A DNA stretch of 64,000 bases, taken from Glutinoglossum americanum. Its lineage: Eukaryota; Ascomycota; Geoglossomycetes; Geoglossales; Geoglossaceae. Below are positions 11,324 to 22,566 of the stretch, piece by piece. The translations under genes were made by a program, and so were the position numbers. The first letter of the stretch is position 1; each line of letters begins with the position of its first letter. The stretch covers positions 62,001 to 126,000 of the forward strand of contig JAGHQL010000021.1 in NCBI GenBank assembly GCA_020080175.1, given 5' to 3'. Below the pieces are notes generated by a model. That model made no database searches. It was given only the letters and a program-made list of their open reading frames with translations, and was not told where the DNA came from.

Positions 11324-12483
11324 AAGGGTTCTCATGGGAGCAACGAGCCTTAACGTTGAACGAATTTCCATCCCCTTTTGGGAGGGGACGTTTTAAGGAT
11401 TAACAGCATATTCGGTTTTCTGTCTGCTTGGCATCTCGGGGAAACCCTTTGAACTGGTTGGTTGTTTGTCACGAGCATCACTAGAAAAATCGTAATGACA
11501 TTTAGTTTTCCACCACAGCCTGAGCGAGACCACGAAATTGCAAAGTGGATTATCCTCTCGACCGGCTACCCTCTCGAGTTCGGCTCTGTTGGGAATCGAT
11601 GTCGTCCTACTGCGCAAATCTCACCTAGCCCACAGTAAACACCCGTCTAGCACAAGCGCCTAGCAAGGACTCAATCTCTAAATCCAGAATTCCCCCCACC
11701 CTCCCAAAGTATTCCCGGGTCCCTCCAAAAAATGACCAACGCAAGGTAACCTGGCACAACATCCAGACATTCGAAATATATACAGCTTTTCCGTACCACC
11801 TACCACCACATCAGAGCACAAAAGAACCCATACCCACGCCCACGCGAGGCATTTTGACAACTTGTTTTCCTGATTGTTCGGTGCGTGGAGCTTGGTTGGC
11901 AGGGACGCATGTTGATGTCATTATTCCAAAGGAATAAAAATTTCCCGAGGCGCTGGTTAGGACACACCCCCACTGATCATCCCATAGTGCTATCGCGGTA
12001 TGGATTAGTAACTCCACAACTAGCTACCTAGTTCCAGTACTACTCGAGCGCACAAGCTGTAAAACTACCCCTGATTGATAAAATGAATTGTATTTCTGTA
12101 ACGCTGCAGTTTCGGTTCCTTCCGAATATAATTAACGAACAGAAAGAGGACAAAAAAGAGGGCAGAAACCCAAAATAACGGTACGTGACACCTCTGGAAA
12201 ATATGATGGCGAAGGATAGAATGTTTGTTTATAGCATGTCCATCGGACACCGAATCAGGTAGAGAATTATCTGAGAATGGCGGGAGGGTGTTGAAGAGAA
12301 GGAGCTCCGCAGGATTATGATCTTAGATGAGGAGAGGTAGGAAAACCGATGGATGAGAATGAAACCTAACCCCCGGAGACCAGAAAGTCCAGACCAAAGT
12401 CATGCGGCGAAGTTAAGAGCAATTAGCAGAGGCAATTGGGGATTGATGCCGAAGAATCGACCTCGATTCACGCCCTCAACCCC
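11324..12483. other. Convergent intergenic region
   Basis: About 1.16 kb between the 3' ends of the PAS-domain gene (plus) and the BAR-domain gene (minus). Only short open frames without recognisable content occur, so I see no gene here. Confidence 0.5.
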
Positions 12484-13874
12484 TTATGCCCCCTCACGGC
12501 TCTTGCGGTAGCTAGCCTGGAGGAGAGGGTTTAGCAATTAACATCCCATTGGTGTAGAAGAGTAAAGCGCCACCCCTTCGCGAGAAATCCGAGACACTCG
12601 GCTAACCCAGCGCAGAGAAGGACTGGTGACGACCCACCTCCTGCTCGACTTGAAGACCATCAACAATAGGTGCCAGCTCGCTCAGGATCTCGTAAGCCTT
12701 CTTGTGGTATTCCAACTGTGCTGCGATTAAATCGGCAAGGTTGCGGAGAGGCTCAGGTGTATCCAGAACCTAAATATAGAAACAGAAAGGTCAGTGAGCC
12801 GTTCCTTCAAGATATCATGTCGATCCCCACATACGTTCTTCATAACTCCAGCGGCTTCCTCAGTCTGTCCGACAAATTCGTCCTCTGCCTGCTCTACTTC
12901 GACTCTTGCTTCCTCGCTCATGTAGCTTTCGTCATGTTCGTCGCCTTCTTTCCTCCCAGCTTGGCCGGGCAGACTCCACCCCGGGCCAGATTTAGCCTTA
13001 GCTTTGGCAGAATCAAGCATTAATCTCGCATTCTCCACGTTCTTTCTCGCACGCGTGGCGAACATGAGGTTAGTGTTGAGGGTTGTGTTCCATCCAGCCA
13101 AGAATCTATGCTGAATCTGCGCATCCTGCGCAAGCCTCGCTTCACCAACCTTCTCGCTAGCAAGGGCGTACTTCTCCAAAGCTGTTGCAAGGGGATCTTC
13201 ACCAGCGCCAGAGTGCTGATGCTGCAGTGTCTGACTGCTCGCCAAGCTCGCACGTGCGATAGCGTGGTTGAAGGTCTTTGGTTGGGGTTTGGCAGTGGGA
13301 GGTGCAGTAAGGGCTGCCTGGGCCTCTGTAGGAGAGGTAGCGGTAGAGAGAAGGTGCACCTTCTCGGTGATAGTGCGGCCGAGGTCGTTGAATGATTCAC
13401 GAATGTTAGGGGGGTAGTCATAGGCCTCATTCGCATATTGAGATCTGTGTCTTTCGTGTAAGCGTGATAACGAGGAGCGGGATGCCGACTCTGGCTACAT
13501 ACGTAACTTGCAGCATCTTTTGGTGAACCAGTTTCAGAGCATCGACTCTCTTCTCGAGTTCGATATAGTCCGGCGGAAGCTGGGTCTATCATGCATCGTC
13601 GTTAGCTTTACTCTAAAACCTTGAGGCCCAGCTGCAGTAGATGTAGAACATATGCAACCCAGTCACCAAGCCTAACGAACCTTGTCCTCAACCTGTCCAA
13701 GCTGTTCTTTGACATATTGCTGTGTTCGCTGAGCAAAGGGAGAGAAGGTAGCACTGTTGCCAGGAGCGGAGTTCAGTCAGCTCGAGGACACGATTACCGA
13801 ATTCTCAAGACAACCGTATCACGAGTCACAAGTACATACGAGATGTTCTTCCCAAAGGCCTGAAACTTATCCAT
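12484..13874 (-). CDS. BAR-domain protein of the Gvp36 type
   Basis: BAR proteins bind and bend membranes; yeast Gvp36 acts in Golgi-to-vacuole traffic and endocytosis. The start at 13874 gives MDKFQAFGKNIS. After an intron comes FSPFAQRTQQYVKEQLGQ, then LPPDYIELEKRVDALKLVHQKMLQVT. The body has the conserved KPQPKTFNHAIARASL, DPLATALEKYALASEKVGEA, QIQHRFLAGWNTTLNTNLMF and ATRARKNVENARLMLD, all helical BAR core. A tiny last exon encodes ASYRKSREGA and the stop at 12484-12486, joined to QVEQE across an intron of about 120 bases. That conserved ending supports the short final exon over reading straight through. A Lys/Gly-rich loop (about 12.95-13.0 kb) interrupts the helices. The family is recognised with confidence; naming it GVP36 is an orthology guess. 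Confidence 0.88.
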
Positions 13875-14320
13875 TTCGATGACTGACACTTGTACGAAAC
13901 ACTGACGATGTAGCTTGTCGTTTGGGCTTTGCCTAGTTGAAGTTTACGCAATGTCGCTTGTTTTGAAGAGCATGAGCGTGCAGCAAACGGCTTCAGCGGC
14001 GATGCCGCTATCCCAAATTAGGTGCCTGGTGCCCAGGGTTACGCCTAGCAACAGCAGGTCATGTCCTCTAACGCTCACACCTCATCACTGATTAAAGCAG
14101 CAGGACGTCGTCCATATTGAGTCCTACCTGGACATGATTAAGCTTGCCCCTCAGTGGGTCTAGGCTCATGTTAGGGGCTTGGGCGATCCAAAAGCAGCGC
14201 ACTTGCTTTGTTTAGTGTTAGTTATCACATGCTATCCAAATGTATATATAATCATACATACATGTGCGATATTTCGGGTATGTACGTAGGTATTTATGTA
14301 CAGTTCAACAGGGTGATTCT
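13875..14320. other. Intergenic region upstream of the BAR-domain gene
   Basis: About 450 bases separating the BAR-protein start codon from the 3' end of the N-acetylglutamate synthase gene. No coding signal was seen. Confidence 0.5.
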
Positions 14321-16687
14321 TCAGTCTGCCATAGCCTTCTTGTCAGCCCAGCTAGGGGTCACAGTCCTGCAAACACCCTCGTAGTCCAAGAACTTCTGTG
14401 GATCAGCCATCACATTTTCCGTAGTCCAGAACATCGTCCAGTTGGTATTAGGAATTTTCCATGTGCCCCGTGCACGCTCGAAATACCACTTGTTTACGGG
14501 ATTGTCCCTTCTGCTCCGCCAACAAACACCTCCAGGAAAACAGTCAGCGACCATGGCCTTGAACACAATGTCTGCCACTCCACCTGACCCTTGACTCCTT
14601 TTGAGAACAGCAAATTTATCCAGGTATGGCACCAACCGCTGCCGACTTACTTCACTACCGTCACCATCGCAAGCAGGAGGCGTTTCCCAAGTAAGGATAG
14701 CACCACCTTCATACTCCCCTGCAATGATAAGGCCAGCGAGACGTGAGTTGACGCGAGAGAGGTAATGCTGAACATCCAACTTTCTGTTGAATGAATCCTC
14801 GATGAGATTGACTAGTCGTGGGAGATCTATCCGAGGATCTTCAAGCGTGAGACCTTTAGCTTTTGGGTCAGGAGATGTCCATAGGCTAGTTCGGGGATCT
14901 GGGATAATCGTTAAATGCATGCCACGCTTGACGAGCGTTGTAGCTGCGAATCCTGCTCCGGTGTTGGGAGGATGTTCCGAAGACTTTGCCCCTAGCCGGC
15001 TGGTAGGTAAAGATGACGAGAAGATAGGTTTATCGGTGAGAAGGTTATGGATGAGGGGATTCTTCTGCCTCCGGGTGCCAACTCCAGGGGCTTGGAACGG
15101 TACTGATGGGTGACGACCAGAGTTTGCAGCCTCTAAGGGAGTTGTCAAAAGTGCAGATGACGTCGGCGGTAGTAACGAAAGTGTACGCTTAAGGAGCTCA
15201 AGGTTCCGTAGATGAACATAGTTAGTGTGGGGAATATGGTTTAAGCTATCCTTGGGCTGGCCATAGGATGGGCTGGTGATGGTGACAACCTCCGTTTCAA
15301 CGAACGTCGAAAAGGGATTGCTGTCCCCCAGAGGCGAGGCTGGAGAATTGACCTGGTTGCGAACATCTATTTCAAGGGAGTAATCACCAATCCCTTTTAT
15401 TAACTCATTTCTGATGTCTTCAAACTCTTGCTCCATATTGATATAGACATGGGCACCAGCCAGCCGATCCGGAGAGGGTATGCCCCCAAGTGGATCCAAT
15501 ATAATCAAGCGGTCGAGGGAGATTTGCCGCTGGAGAAACTTAATTTTCTTTGCCGTTTGAGCGGGGTTTTCTTCAGGAGGCGTAGTAGTTGCGAGGCCCG
15601 CAAACTCCTTCGCCAGCGCAAATATGACATCATCTGGGCATACCGGTACAGCAATTTGCTCTGCAGTGTATCCGATCGGTGCGATTACAGGAATGATGCC
15701 TCTTTTGAGTGGGGCCAACAAATGATTTTTGAACAAAATCCTGACTCCGCTGTGAAGGCTTACGCTTGACGCGAGCCCCTGGGACGCCGGAGCAACACCG
15801 AGGACGCTATCCATCCGTCTAGCGCCAGGCCCAGAGTTAGGTTCAAAAGCTTCAACAAGGCGATCAGCTTGCTCGAGAGCAAACTTGTGCCAGCCATCTT
15901 GTGTCACTACCTGGTCGCTTGACGATGATCTATTTTCGCAGTCAAGGACGACTACGCTACTCAGCCCCAGCCGACCAAGCTGTGTAAGGGTCTTTCCAAT
16001 GCCTTGCAGTGTTGCTTTATCTAGAAGCTGTGGGGCTTTTATCTCCACGAGCGCAAGGTGAAGTGCCTCAACGTCATCACGAGCCGTAGACTCAGGCAAA
16101 GGCTGCTGAGCAAAAACGGGGCTTTCTTCAACTGCCTTTGCTGGAATATTGAAGCTTCCGTGATCTGTTCCATAATTGCTTCTAGCAACGGGGTCGTAAC
16201 TGGCTTGTTCAGTCCCATTTGAACGCGTGCCAAGATCCTTTGCTAGCTTCCGAGCCGGTGGGATCTCCGGAAGTTTGAAGCGCTGTAGGTATGACTTTGC
16301 TTCTCGTTTTGTGGATGTCGAATGCAAGATTGATAGAAAAAAATCCTGGATTCCGTTGAGATTTTAGTGGTGACACCAATTGATTGAGGCGGACAATCTG
16401 ACTCTATCTGCGAATTTTTCCTCCGCCCTCCCACTTATCCTACGCTCCAATGCGGTTTGCTTGATGTGTCTGGAAGTGTGTTCATCCGATGATGCTTGCT
16501 TATTGTGACGGTGTTCGCATGACGAGAATTGGTATCTCCAAGCTTGAGAATTGCTTGTAAAGCATTTTGAACAGAGAGTTACGTGGCTAGGAGCTGCGAA
16601 CTATATTAGAATCGTGGTAAGCTTTGAATTGAGAGCCCAATTGCAATCCAGCAGACAGTGAATCACCTTTGGTCCGACTAAGGTCAT
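14321..16687 (-). CDS. arg2: N-acetylglutamate synthase, mitochondrial (amino-acid acetyltransferase)
   Basis: Catalyses the first step of arginine (ornithine) synthesis in mitochondria, acetyl-CoA plus glutamate to N-acetylglutamate. The large exon 16345-14321 is certain. It begins DFFLSILHSTSTKREAKSYL, holds the amino-acid-kinase-like domain (ALVEIKAPQLLDKATLQGIG, then LGLSSVVVLDCENR), and ends with the GNAT catalytic part (RVNSRLAGLIIAGEYEGGAI, LDKFAVLKRSQGSGGVADIV, NKWYFERARGTW). No in-frame ATG lies at its head, so upstream coding is needed. I infer exon 2 at 16600-16403 and exon 1 at 16687-16667 (start MTLVGPK), with introns of 57 and 66 bases. Both introns are phase 0, and CTAAT precedes the acceptor at 16601. 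The added 73 residues are Ser/His/Arg-rich and poor in acidic residues at their start, as expected of a mitochondrial targeting peptide. The total is 747 residues, slightly long for the family. The start is less sure than the body. Confidence 0.9.
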
Positions 16688-17401
16688 GCCTCTATTGCAG
16701 GCCAAATTGTGGAGGCCCATTATTCATCGTAGCCAGGACGCATAAAGGAAGGAGCACTAGGGGTTTACAGAAAAATTGGAGCCGTTGTGGGTAACAATGT
16801 AAAACTGTGAAGGTCATGTGTAAGTGTGCGTGTGTGGTGTGACGGACATCTGATTCTTGATTTTGACGTGGGGCAGATTCAATGCGTGCACGGATATGTC
16901 GGTTATTTGCGATAACGGCTGCCAATCGACCAAACTCCCGTCCACGTTTATGGTGATCTTATGGTGATCATCCGCAGGATCAACGTAGCCAAGCGGCGAT
17001 GTGGAAACATAGTCCAAGTTGTGACTTAATTGTGGGAGATAGATTCAAGGTAATGAAAATGATTTGAAAAGTCATTATTTCACGGCAATTGCTGGTTCTT
17101 TGAGGATCTCGAGCTTATTCCCCTTTTTTATCTTTCAAGTCAACGGCAATGATGCCCGGCCACCACCAAACTCAACGTATATTTAGTTTCTTGATGCTAT
17201 CTGCAACATTTGCTTAATTCATCCTACACGACACGAGGCAAAATAGCACCGCATCGCGACATGGTGGTAATTTCAAAATCAAGCTTTCAGTGTAATGCAC
17301 CTCTGAACACCGTCCCGTGCAATTAGCTGAACAAAGAGCCAGCCCCAGCTAAAAGGCTAACGCCCACCCATTCCCAGGCTATGAATAAAACAATTCCAAT
17401 A
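16688..17401. other. Intergenic region upstream of the N-acetylglutamate synthase gene
   Basis: About 710 bases between the inferred arg2 start and the 3' end of spc97. Two overlapping minus-strand open frames (16692-16925 and 16814-17017) could be upstream ORFs in the arg2 leader, but nothing in them is recognisable. Confidence 0.4.
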
Positions 17402-20364
17402 TTAACCAACGCTCCCAGCACCGCCAAGGCCCCCACCAGGGGTGCCCTCATTTGCCGTGCTCAACCTTGCACACAACCCTAATAGCACTACCGTCTCGGT
17501 AGCTGCGTAGTAACCCAAAGCATCCAGTAGAATTTTCAAGTGCCTGCTGAAGTTGTCTTCATATTTCTGCAGATTGTCGGCGAGTTTGTCGAGGCGAGCA
17601 GGATCATATGATGTTGATGCCGAGGGAGTGGCACCTCCAGTGGACGCGGCCGGAGGATTTGAAGCAAGGTCAGGGTCCGCAGAAAGGAGAGCGCGGGAAA
17701 GGTGCGCAGTATAGGTAGCAAACATCGTACAAGTCGTCATAATTTTAGCGTGAATCTGAAGAGAGTGAGTATAAGCATGTCTTTCGCCATATGCTAGCTC
17801 TGGAGAAAGGGGTTAAGTGTACCTTGAGTAACTTGGAGTTGGTAAGCATGCACTCCTTGAGACATGTATCCAGAAAATCTACATGGTCTTGCATCAACTC
17901 ATCAACAGTCCTAGCCACCTGCCTTAGATCCTCCTTTTCGTCATTTTCACTTTTACCACTTCCATTCAATCTCGCCATCAGGCCTTGCCAATTTGGCTCG
18001 ATAACCTCTGCGGTACAAAAGTACAACAGTTGTTGCACAAACACTAGCATCCTCGCTCTCAGAGTCCAAACCCTCCGCTTCCACATCTCAAGCTTTAGGT
18101 TAGAGCTCTTGTGTTTCCAACTCGCAACCTTAGTGTGATCTAACCAACTTCCTACAAGGAGAGTCTCTAGATGGCGTAGTGAGAGGAGATAGCGGAAAAG
18201 AAGCTGGTAGCGAAGCACTGTTTTGCGGCTGATGACGAGAGATAGAGGAAATGGGACGGAGTAGTCGAGCTCAAGGGCAGTGAAGCCGATTACGTTTTTG
18301 TCATCCTCCGCCGTTGATGCCGGTGCTGCAGGTGTTTGATAGTTATCAAGTCCGCCGTTTCCTCCACTACCATCCTGCTCAATCCCTGAAACGGTGACAA
18401 CCCGCATTAGCCACTTCGTGAGTCCGACTTCATTCATCTGTACTTTAACATCCTCCTTGAAGGGGTCTTGCGCAGCAACGCTACCAGGTTGACGGAGTAC
18501 GAGATCTAGCAGAGATTGTAACTTTCCAACATTGACGGTCTTAGCTGGTTTCTTCAACTCTGAAGCACCAAGTTCGAGAAAGTAAGAGAAGAAATCTGAG
18601 CGGTCAAGGAAGAAGTAGTGTTTCAAGGAGCGGAGGCGAGCAGGAAGTGCATATGTAGTTAGAAGAAGGTTTAAAAGAGAGGAGTTTGCATGTGCATATG
18701 CTTCGTTAACATTTTCCAAAAACCTGGCAGTCCCTATTAGCTTGACTGGTGCCACATGGAACTGGAGAGCAAACCATACCGGACATCTTCAAAAGTCCTT
18801 GGCACATCACCCACTTCTTTGCTCACATCTACTCCTCCGCATTCCCTAACGACGTTTAAGTACTTGCCAGCTAGGAGAACTTTCTCTTTCAAGCCCTCTA
18901 GCTGGGGAGGCACATCGTTTTCGCGAATGGTATAACGCTTTTCCCAGTATTCGTCTGTATAGTCTTCCTCCAACCTTTCTCTCCTAATGCTCTTCTGTTC
19001 CTTCACGAGAAACTCCGCATGGGGATCCTTGATTCCTCCATGATGCAGCCACTCATTCAACATCATCATGTATGGCCGACTCGCTTCACGTAATAGGGTT
19101 GTAAGAAGTGTTCGAGCAGCGGGATCACCAGACATAGAGGCCAGCCTCCTGGTTAATAATCCGAGCACACTTCCGCCCTTGCATATCTTTTTCCCAGGTA
19201 TGCTACCAGGGCCCAAATCCCCTCCTTCGCGAAGTGACTCTAGGATATTCTCCACGTCGTCAAAATCATCAACTGAATCTTCGAGATCATCTTCAAGCAG
19301 TGAATTCCTTCGTAGAATTTCGTGCGCAAGAGAATACAGCTGGAACATCATCCTGCTTGTGGGTAGAGTGTGTAGATGCAGTACATGTAGCGTAAATGAC
19401 GGGTTAGTGAGAAATTGGTGCTCCAGCTGGGCAATCAATGTCAGGTAATCCTTCAAAAGCTTCCGTATTGCAGCACAAAGCGCATGGTTGACGGCGCCAA
19501 ACTCTTCCCTACTCTGAACCTCTACAAATGCCTCCACAGCACCATAGTGTGTTGCCATTTTCAGCATTGAATTTGTCAGGTCTCGCAAGCTTGGGTCCAG
19601 TCCTGGAAGAATCCGAAATCCTGCCCCAGTCAAACGGTCCTTCTCCATCGTAGGGTTGTAGGAGTCGACAAAGCGGATGTATTGCCCCTCGTAGCCCATG
19701 AAAACGAAAAGGAGATCCTCTAGTATTGCTGCCTCTTGGATATCTACGGATAATTGGTTGAGTGGTCTCGGCTGTAGCGCCGTGGGTGCTTGAGAACCCA
19801 GCGGTGGTACTGATATTCGCGAGGCTAGTGGGGCGGTAGTATGGGGTATGAGAGATGCCTGTGGTTTCCAGGAGACTAAGTTGATAATACATGTCAGCAT
19901 GAATGGCGCGTGGAAGTGCGGTATCACTCCCACCCACTTTGCGCGGAGTACGAACCTTGAGGAGCGTCTTTCTCCCTCCTCGTAGCAGACGGTCCTGCTC
20001 TACCAGCCCTATCCCTTTCTCTATCTCTATCTCTATCTCTATCCTTCTCCCGTCTCTCGTTCACGTATTCCTCCGCATCTTCCTTCACCGGGCTTCTTGT
20101 TTTGATTGACATATTTTCTCTGGTTGTTATGGTGACCCTCTCCGTTCTCTTGTCAACATCCCCTCCTCCATTTGGCTTCATAGATGCCGAAGGATTCCTT
20201 CTCAGCACGTTGCCACTCCCCAATGGAGCCTGTCGTGGTGTTTGCGCACTGCGCTCAGCTCGGCCTGAAGCTACGCGGGGTCTTGCAATTGTAGGGTCCT
20301 TGGGGACTGTCGATCTACGGTCAGCATAGGCCGAGCTTCGGACGTTGGATGATGACGAAGCCAT
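17402..20364 (-). CDS. spc97: Gamma-tubulin complex component 2 (Spc97/GCP2)
   Basis: Part of the gamma-tubulin small complex that nucleates microtubules at the spindle pole body. Four exons join cleanly. Exon 1 is 20364-19956; an 80-base intron follows, and the frame continues DAPQ to VSWKPQ. The second junction gives TFEDVR to FLENVNEAYAHAN, the third NSKLLK to IHAKIMTT. Recognisable GCP2 features are ILEDLLFVFMGYEGQYI and FVDSYNP in the first Grip domain; SRPYMMMLNEWLHHGGIKDP with DEYWEKRYTI, then LLAGKYLNVVRECGG; and, in the C-terminal Grip domain, RSLKHYFFLDRSDFFSYFLE, PFPLSLVISRKTVLRYQLLF and HVDFLDTCLKECMLTN. Length is about 920 residues. Exon 1 is a basic, disordered N-terminus holding a simple-sequence Arg-Asp run (about 20.02-20.05 kb, repeats of six bases). 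The gene is divergent from the proteasome gene, 301 bases apart. Confidence 0.96.
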
Positions 20365-20665
20365 AGTTAACGCAACGCTTGTGTGAGAGCGCAATTGTTG
20401 GGGGGCGATAGAGCGCAGGTTTAAATATTGATATGGAAAGTATCGTAGGAAAGTCTTCCCGGTAAACGCGTCGCACCAAACGTTGGTGTTGACAGTCTGA
20501 AAGGGTTAGTGCGGCTCTGCATGTTCCTTGTACCTCACCAATGTTGCGTAGACCTCTTGCTTGGTGCGTGGGGACCATCTCCATAAGAATAATCTCGTCC
20601 CATTTGTATCGCCAATATTTCCAAATACTCCGAGCCTTTTCAGAACTCCTTGAAACCTATTCATC
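20365..20665. promoter_or_regulatory. Shared divergent upstream region of spc97 and the proteasome alpha5 gene
   Basis: Only 301 bases separate the two start codons, so promoters and leaders of both genes must overlap or lie back to back here. No clear TATA box or known proteasome control element was found by eye. Confidence 0.4.
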
Positions 20666-21689
20666 ATGTTTATTGCACGGTCAGAATATGGTAAGCTACC
20701 CTGACCATGATATACCATTCTGCAAAATACTAACATGCTCTCGTAGATCGTGGAATCAAGTATGTTTCCTAATTTTGCTACTATATATACAACCTAATGT
20801 ATCCTCAGCACTTTCTCGCCGGAAGGTCGTCTGTTTCAAGTCGAATACTCTCTTGAAGCTATCAAGCTTGGTTCGACGGCAATTGGGGTACATATATCTT
20901 CCCGACTTAATAGTCGAACAGGGCAACGCTGATGCCCTACCACAGGTTGCTACCGGCGAGGGTGTGATCCTTGGTGTTGAAAAGCGTGTGACCTCAACAC
21001 TACTCGAAACTAGCTCGGTCGAGAAGATCGTCGAGATCGACCGGCACATCGGCTGCGCAATGTCCGGTTTACAAGCAGATGCCCGCTCCATGGTCGAACA
21101 TGCCCGCGTTGAATCACAAAATCATGCATTCCACTACAACGAGCCTCTACGTGTCGAGAGCTGTACGCAGGCCATCTGTGACCTCGCCCTAAGATTTGGG
21201 GAAGGAGCTGAGGGGGAAGAGAGTATCATGAGTAGACCATTTGGCGTGGCGTTATTGATTGGAGGGTATGATGAGGATGGACCGCAACTGTAAGCTTCTA
21301 AGGCATTTACCCCATTCATTGCGAAAGAGAGACCCATTGTACGCTACAGATATCACGCTGAGCCAAGTGGCACATTTTACCGCTACGACGCCAAGGCCAT
21401 TGGCTCCGGCTCTGAGGGCGCCCAAGCCGAGCTGCAGAACGAATTCCACAAAGTGAGTTTCAGCATATCGCCAACGACCGAAACTTGATACTTACGAGTA
21501 CAATCTAAATGGCAGTCTCTAAGTCTCGCTGAAGCCGAGACCCTGGTCCTTAAGACCCTCAAGCAAGTTATGGAAGAAAAGCTCGACGCTAAGAACGTGC
21601 AGCTAGCGAGCGTCACGAAAGAGAAAGGGTTCAGGATCTATGCGGACGAGGAGATGGCGGCATGTGTGGCGCGGTTGCCGACAAATTAG
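20666..21689 (+). CDS. pup2: 20S proteasome subunit alpha type 5 (Pup2)
   Basis: One of the seven alpha-ring subunits of the 20S proteasome. Six exons give 245 residues: 20666-20690, 20747-20759, 20809-20887, 20946-21289, 21350-21452 and 21516-21689. The first two coding exons are only 25 and 13 bases; together with exon 3 they encode [20 protein letters not shown], the alpha-subunit N-terminal signature, then [20 protein letters not shown]. The next exon carries [40 protein letters not shown] and the alpha5-specific [20 protein letters not shown]. The following ones carry [20 protein letters not shown] and [20 protein letters not shown]. All introns have GT-AG ends and are 49-63 bases. The length and every conserved block match alpha5 closely. 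Confidence 0.98.
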
Positions 21690-22566
21690 AATTATAATAT
21701 AGAGCTTGAGATATGCATAGAGCGTGTTTGGCATGCCTCAGAGCTAAGGTTGGCTCTGCATCAAAATGACAACGAAATCCTTTTGTCACGCCAGCGCTGT
21801 CCACTCGCCCATATAGGAACCGTATCTTTTCACTAGGAAGTCTTAATTTTAGCAGCAGTCCCTGACTGGACCTTTCTTGATTTGATTTATAAGGTTTCTT
21901 GCGGCTGCAGGGGTAAAGCCTTCTGCACGAGCAGGACGAATAGTAATCTCACTCTGCCAGCCTCGATCACAAATGCCAGAGAAATCAAGAATCCTAACTG
22001 CATGAGTCTTGTTGGGGTCTATCTTATCATCTACTAAAGTGCGGAAGATGCAGAGCGCTCATGATTCCGTTTCTTTGTGCATAGGAATCAAAAAGTAAAT
22101 TGAAAAAAAGAGAAAACAGGAACTACAACGGGCCAACCAAACCTTAAGAGCTTTTCTGTCTTTAGAAGAGGCGCCGAAGAGAGGCGAGCGAAGAGCGAAT
22201 TTCTTCAGAAAAAAAGTGATCAAAGATATCTATCTGTCTTCGATGTCCATCAGAGAACACGCTGTACCGCTAGATCACTATACTGTCAGCGTTGAGAAAG
22301 AACTGTTTCAACTTTTATACCGCCCGAATTGTCGAAAGCGTATGTCTGGAAATGCAGCAGATCCAGTACCCGCCACAATGAAGAGAAGGAAAATCCCGCT
22401 GGTTGCGATACAAAACGCCATTGCAGTCCGACCAGCCTCAAAGTCCATCCCGGTAACTTGGGAAAAGAAGTCTTATCGGTAGAATGTGCATGGAGGGCCA
22501 CTCAACAGTTGCTGTTTCCGTTCCGAGGTGCCATGTAGGTTTCGTTAAGTCAGTACATTGTTGTAA
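21690..22566. other. Convergent intergenic region
   Basis: About 880 bases between the 3' ends of pup2 and the Ran-binding protein gene. Short open frames up to about 88 codons occur on the plus strand at 22.2-22.5 kb without recognisable content. No gene is called. Confidence 0.5.

Noticed and set aside
12523-12643. Reading through the last intron of the BAR gene to a nearer stop
   Set aside because: Splicing to the tiny final exon gives the conserved ending ASYRKSREGA, which the read-through version lacks.
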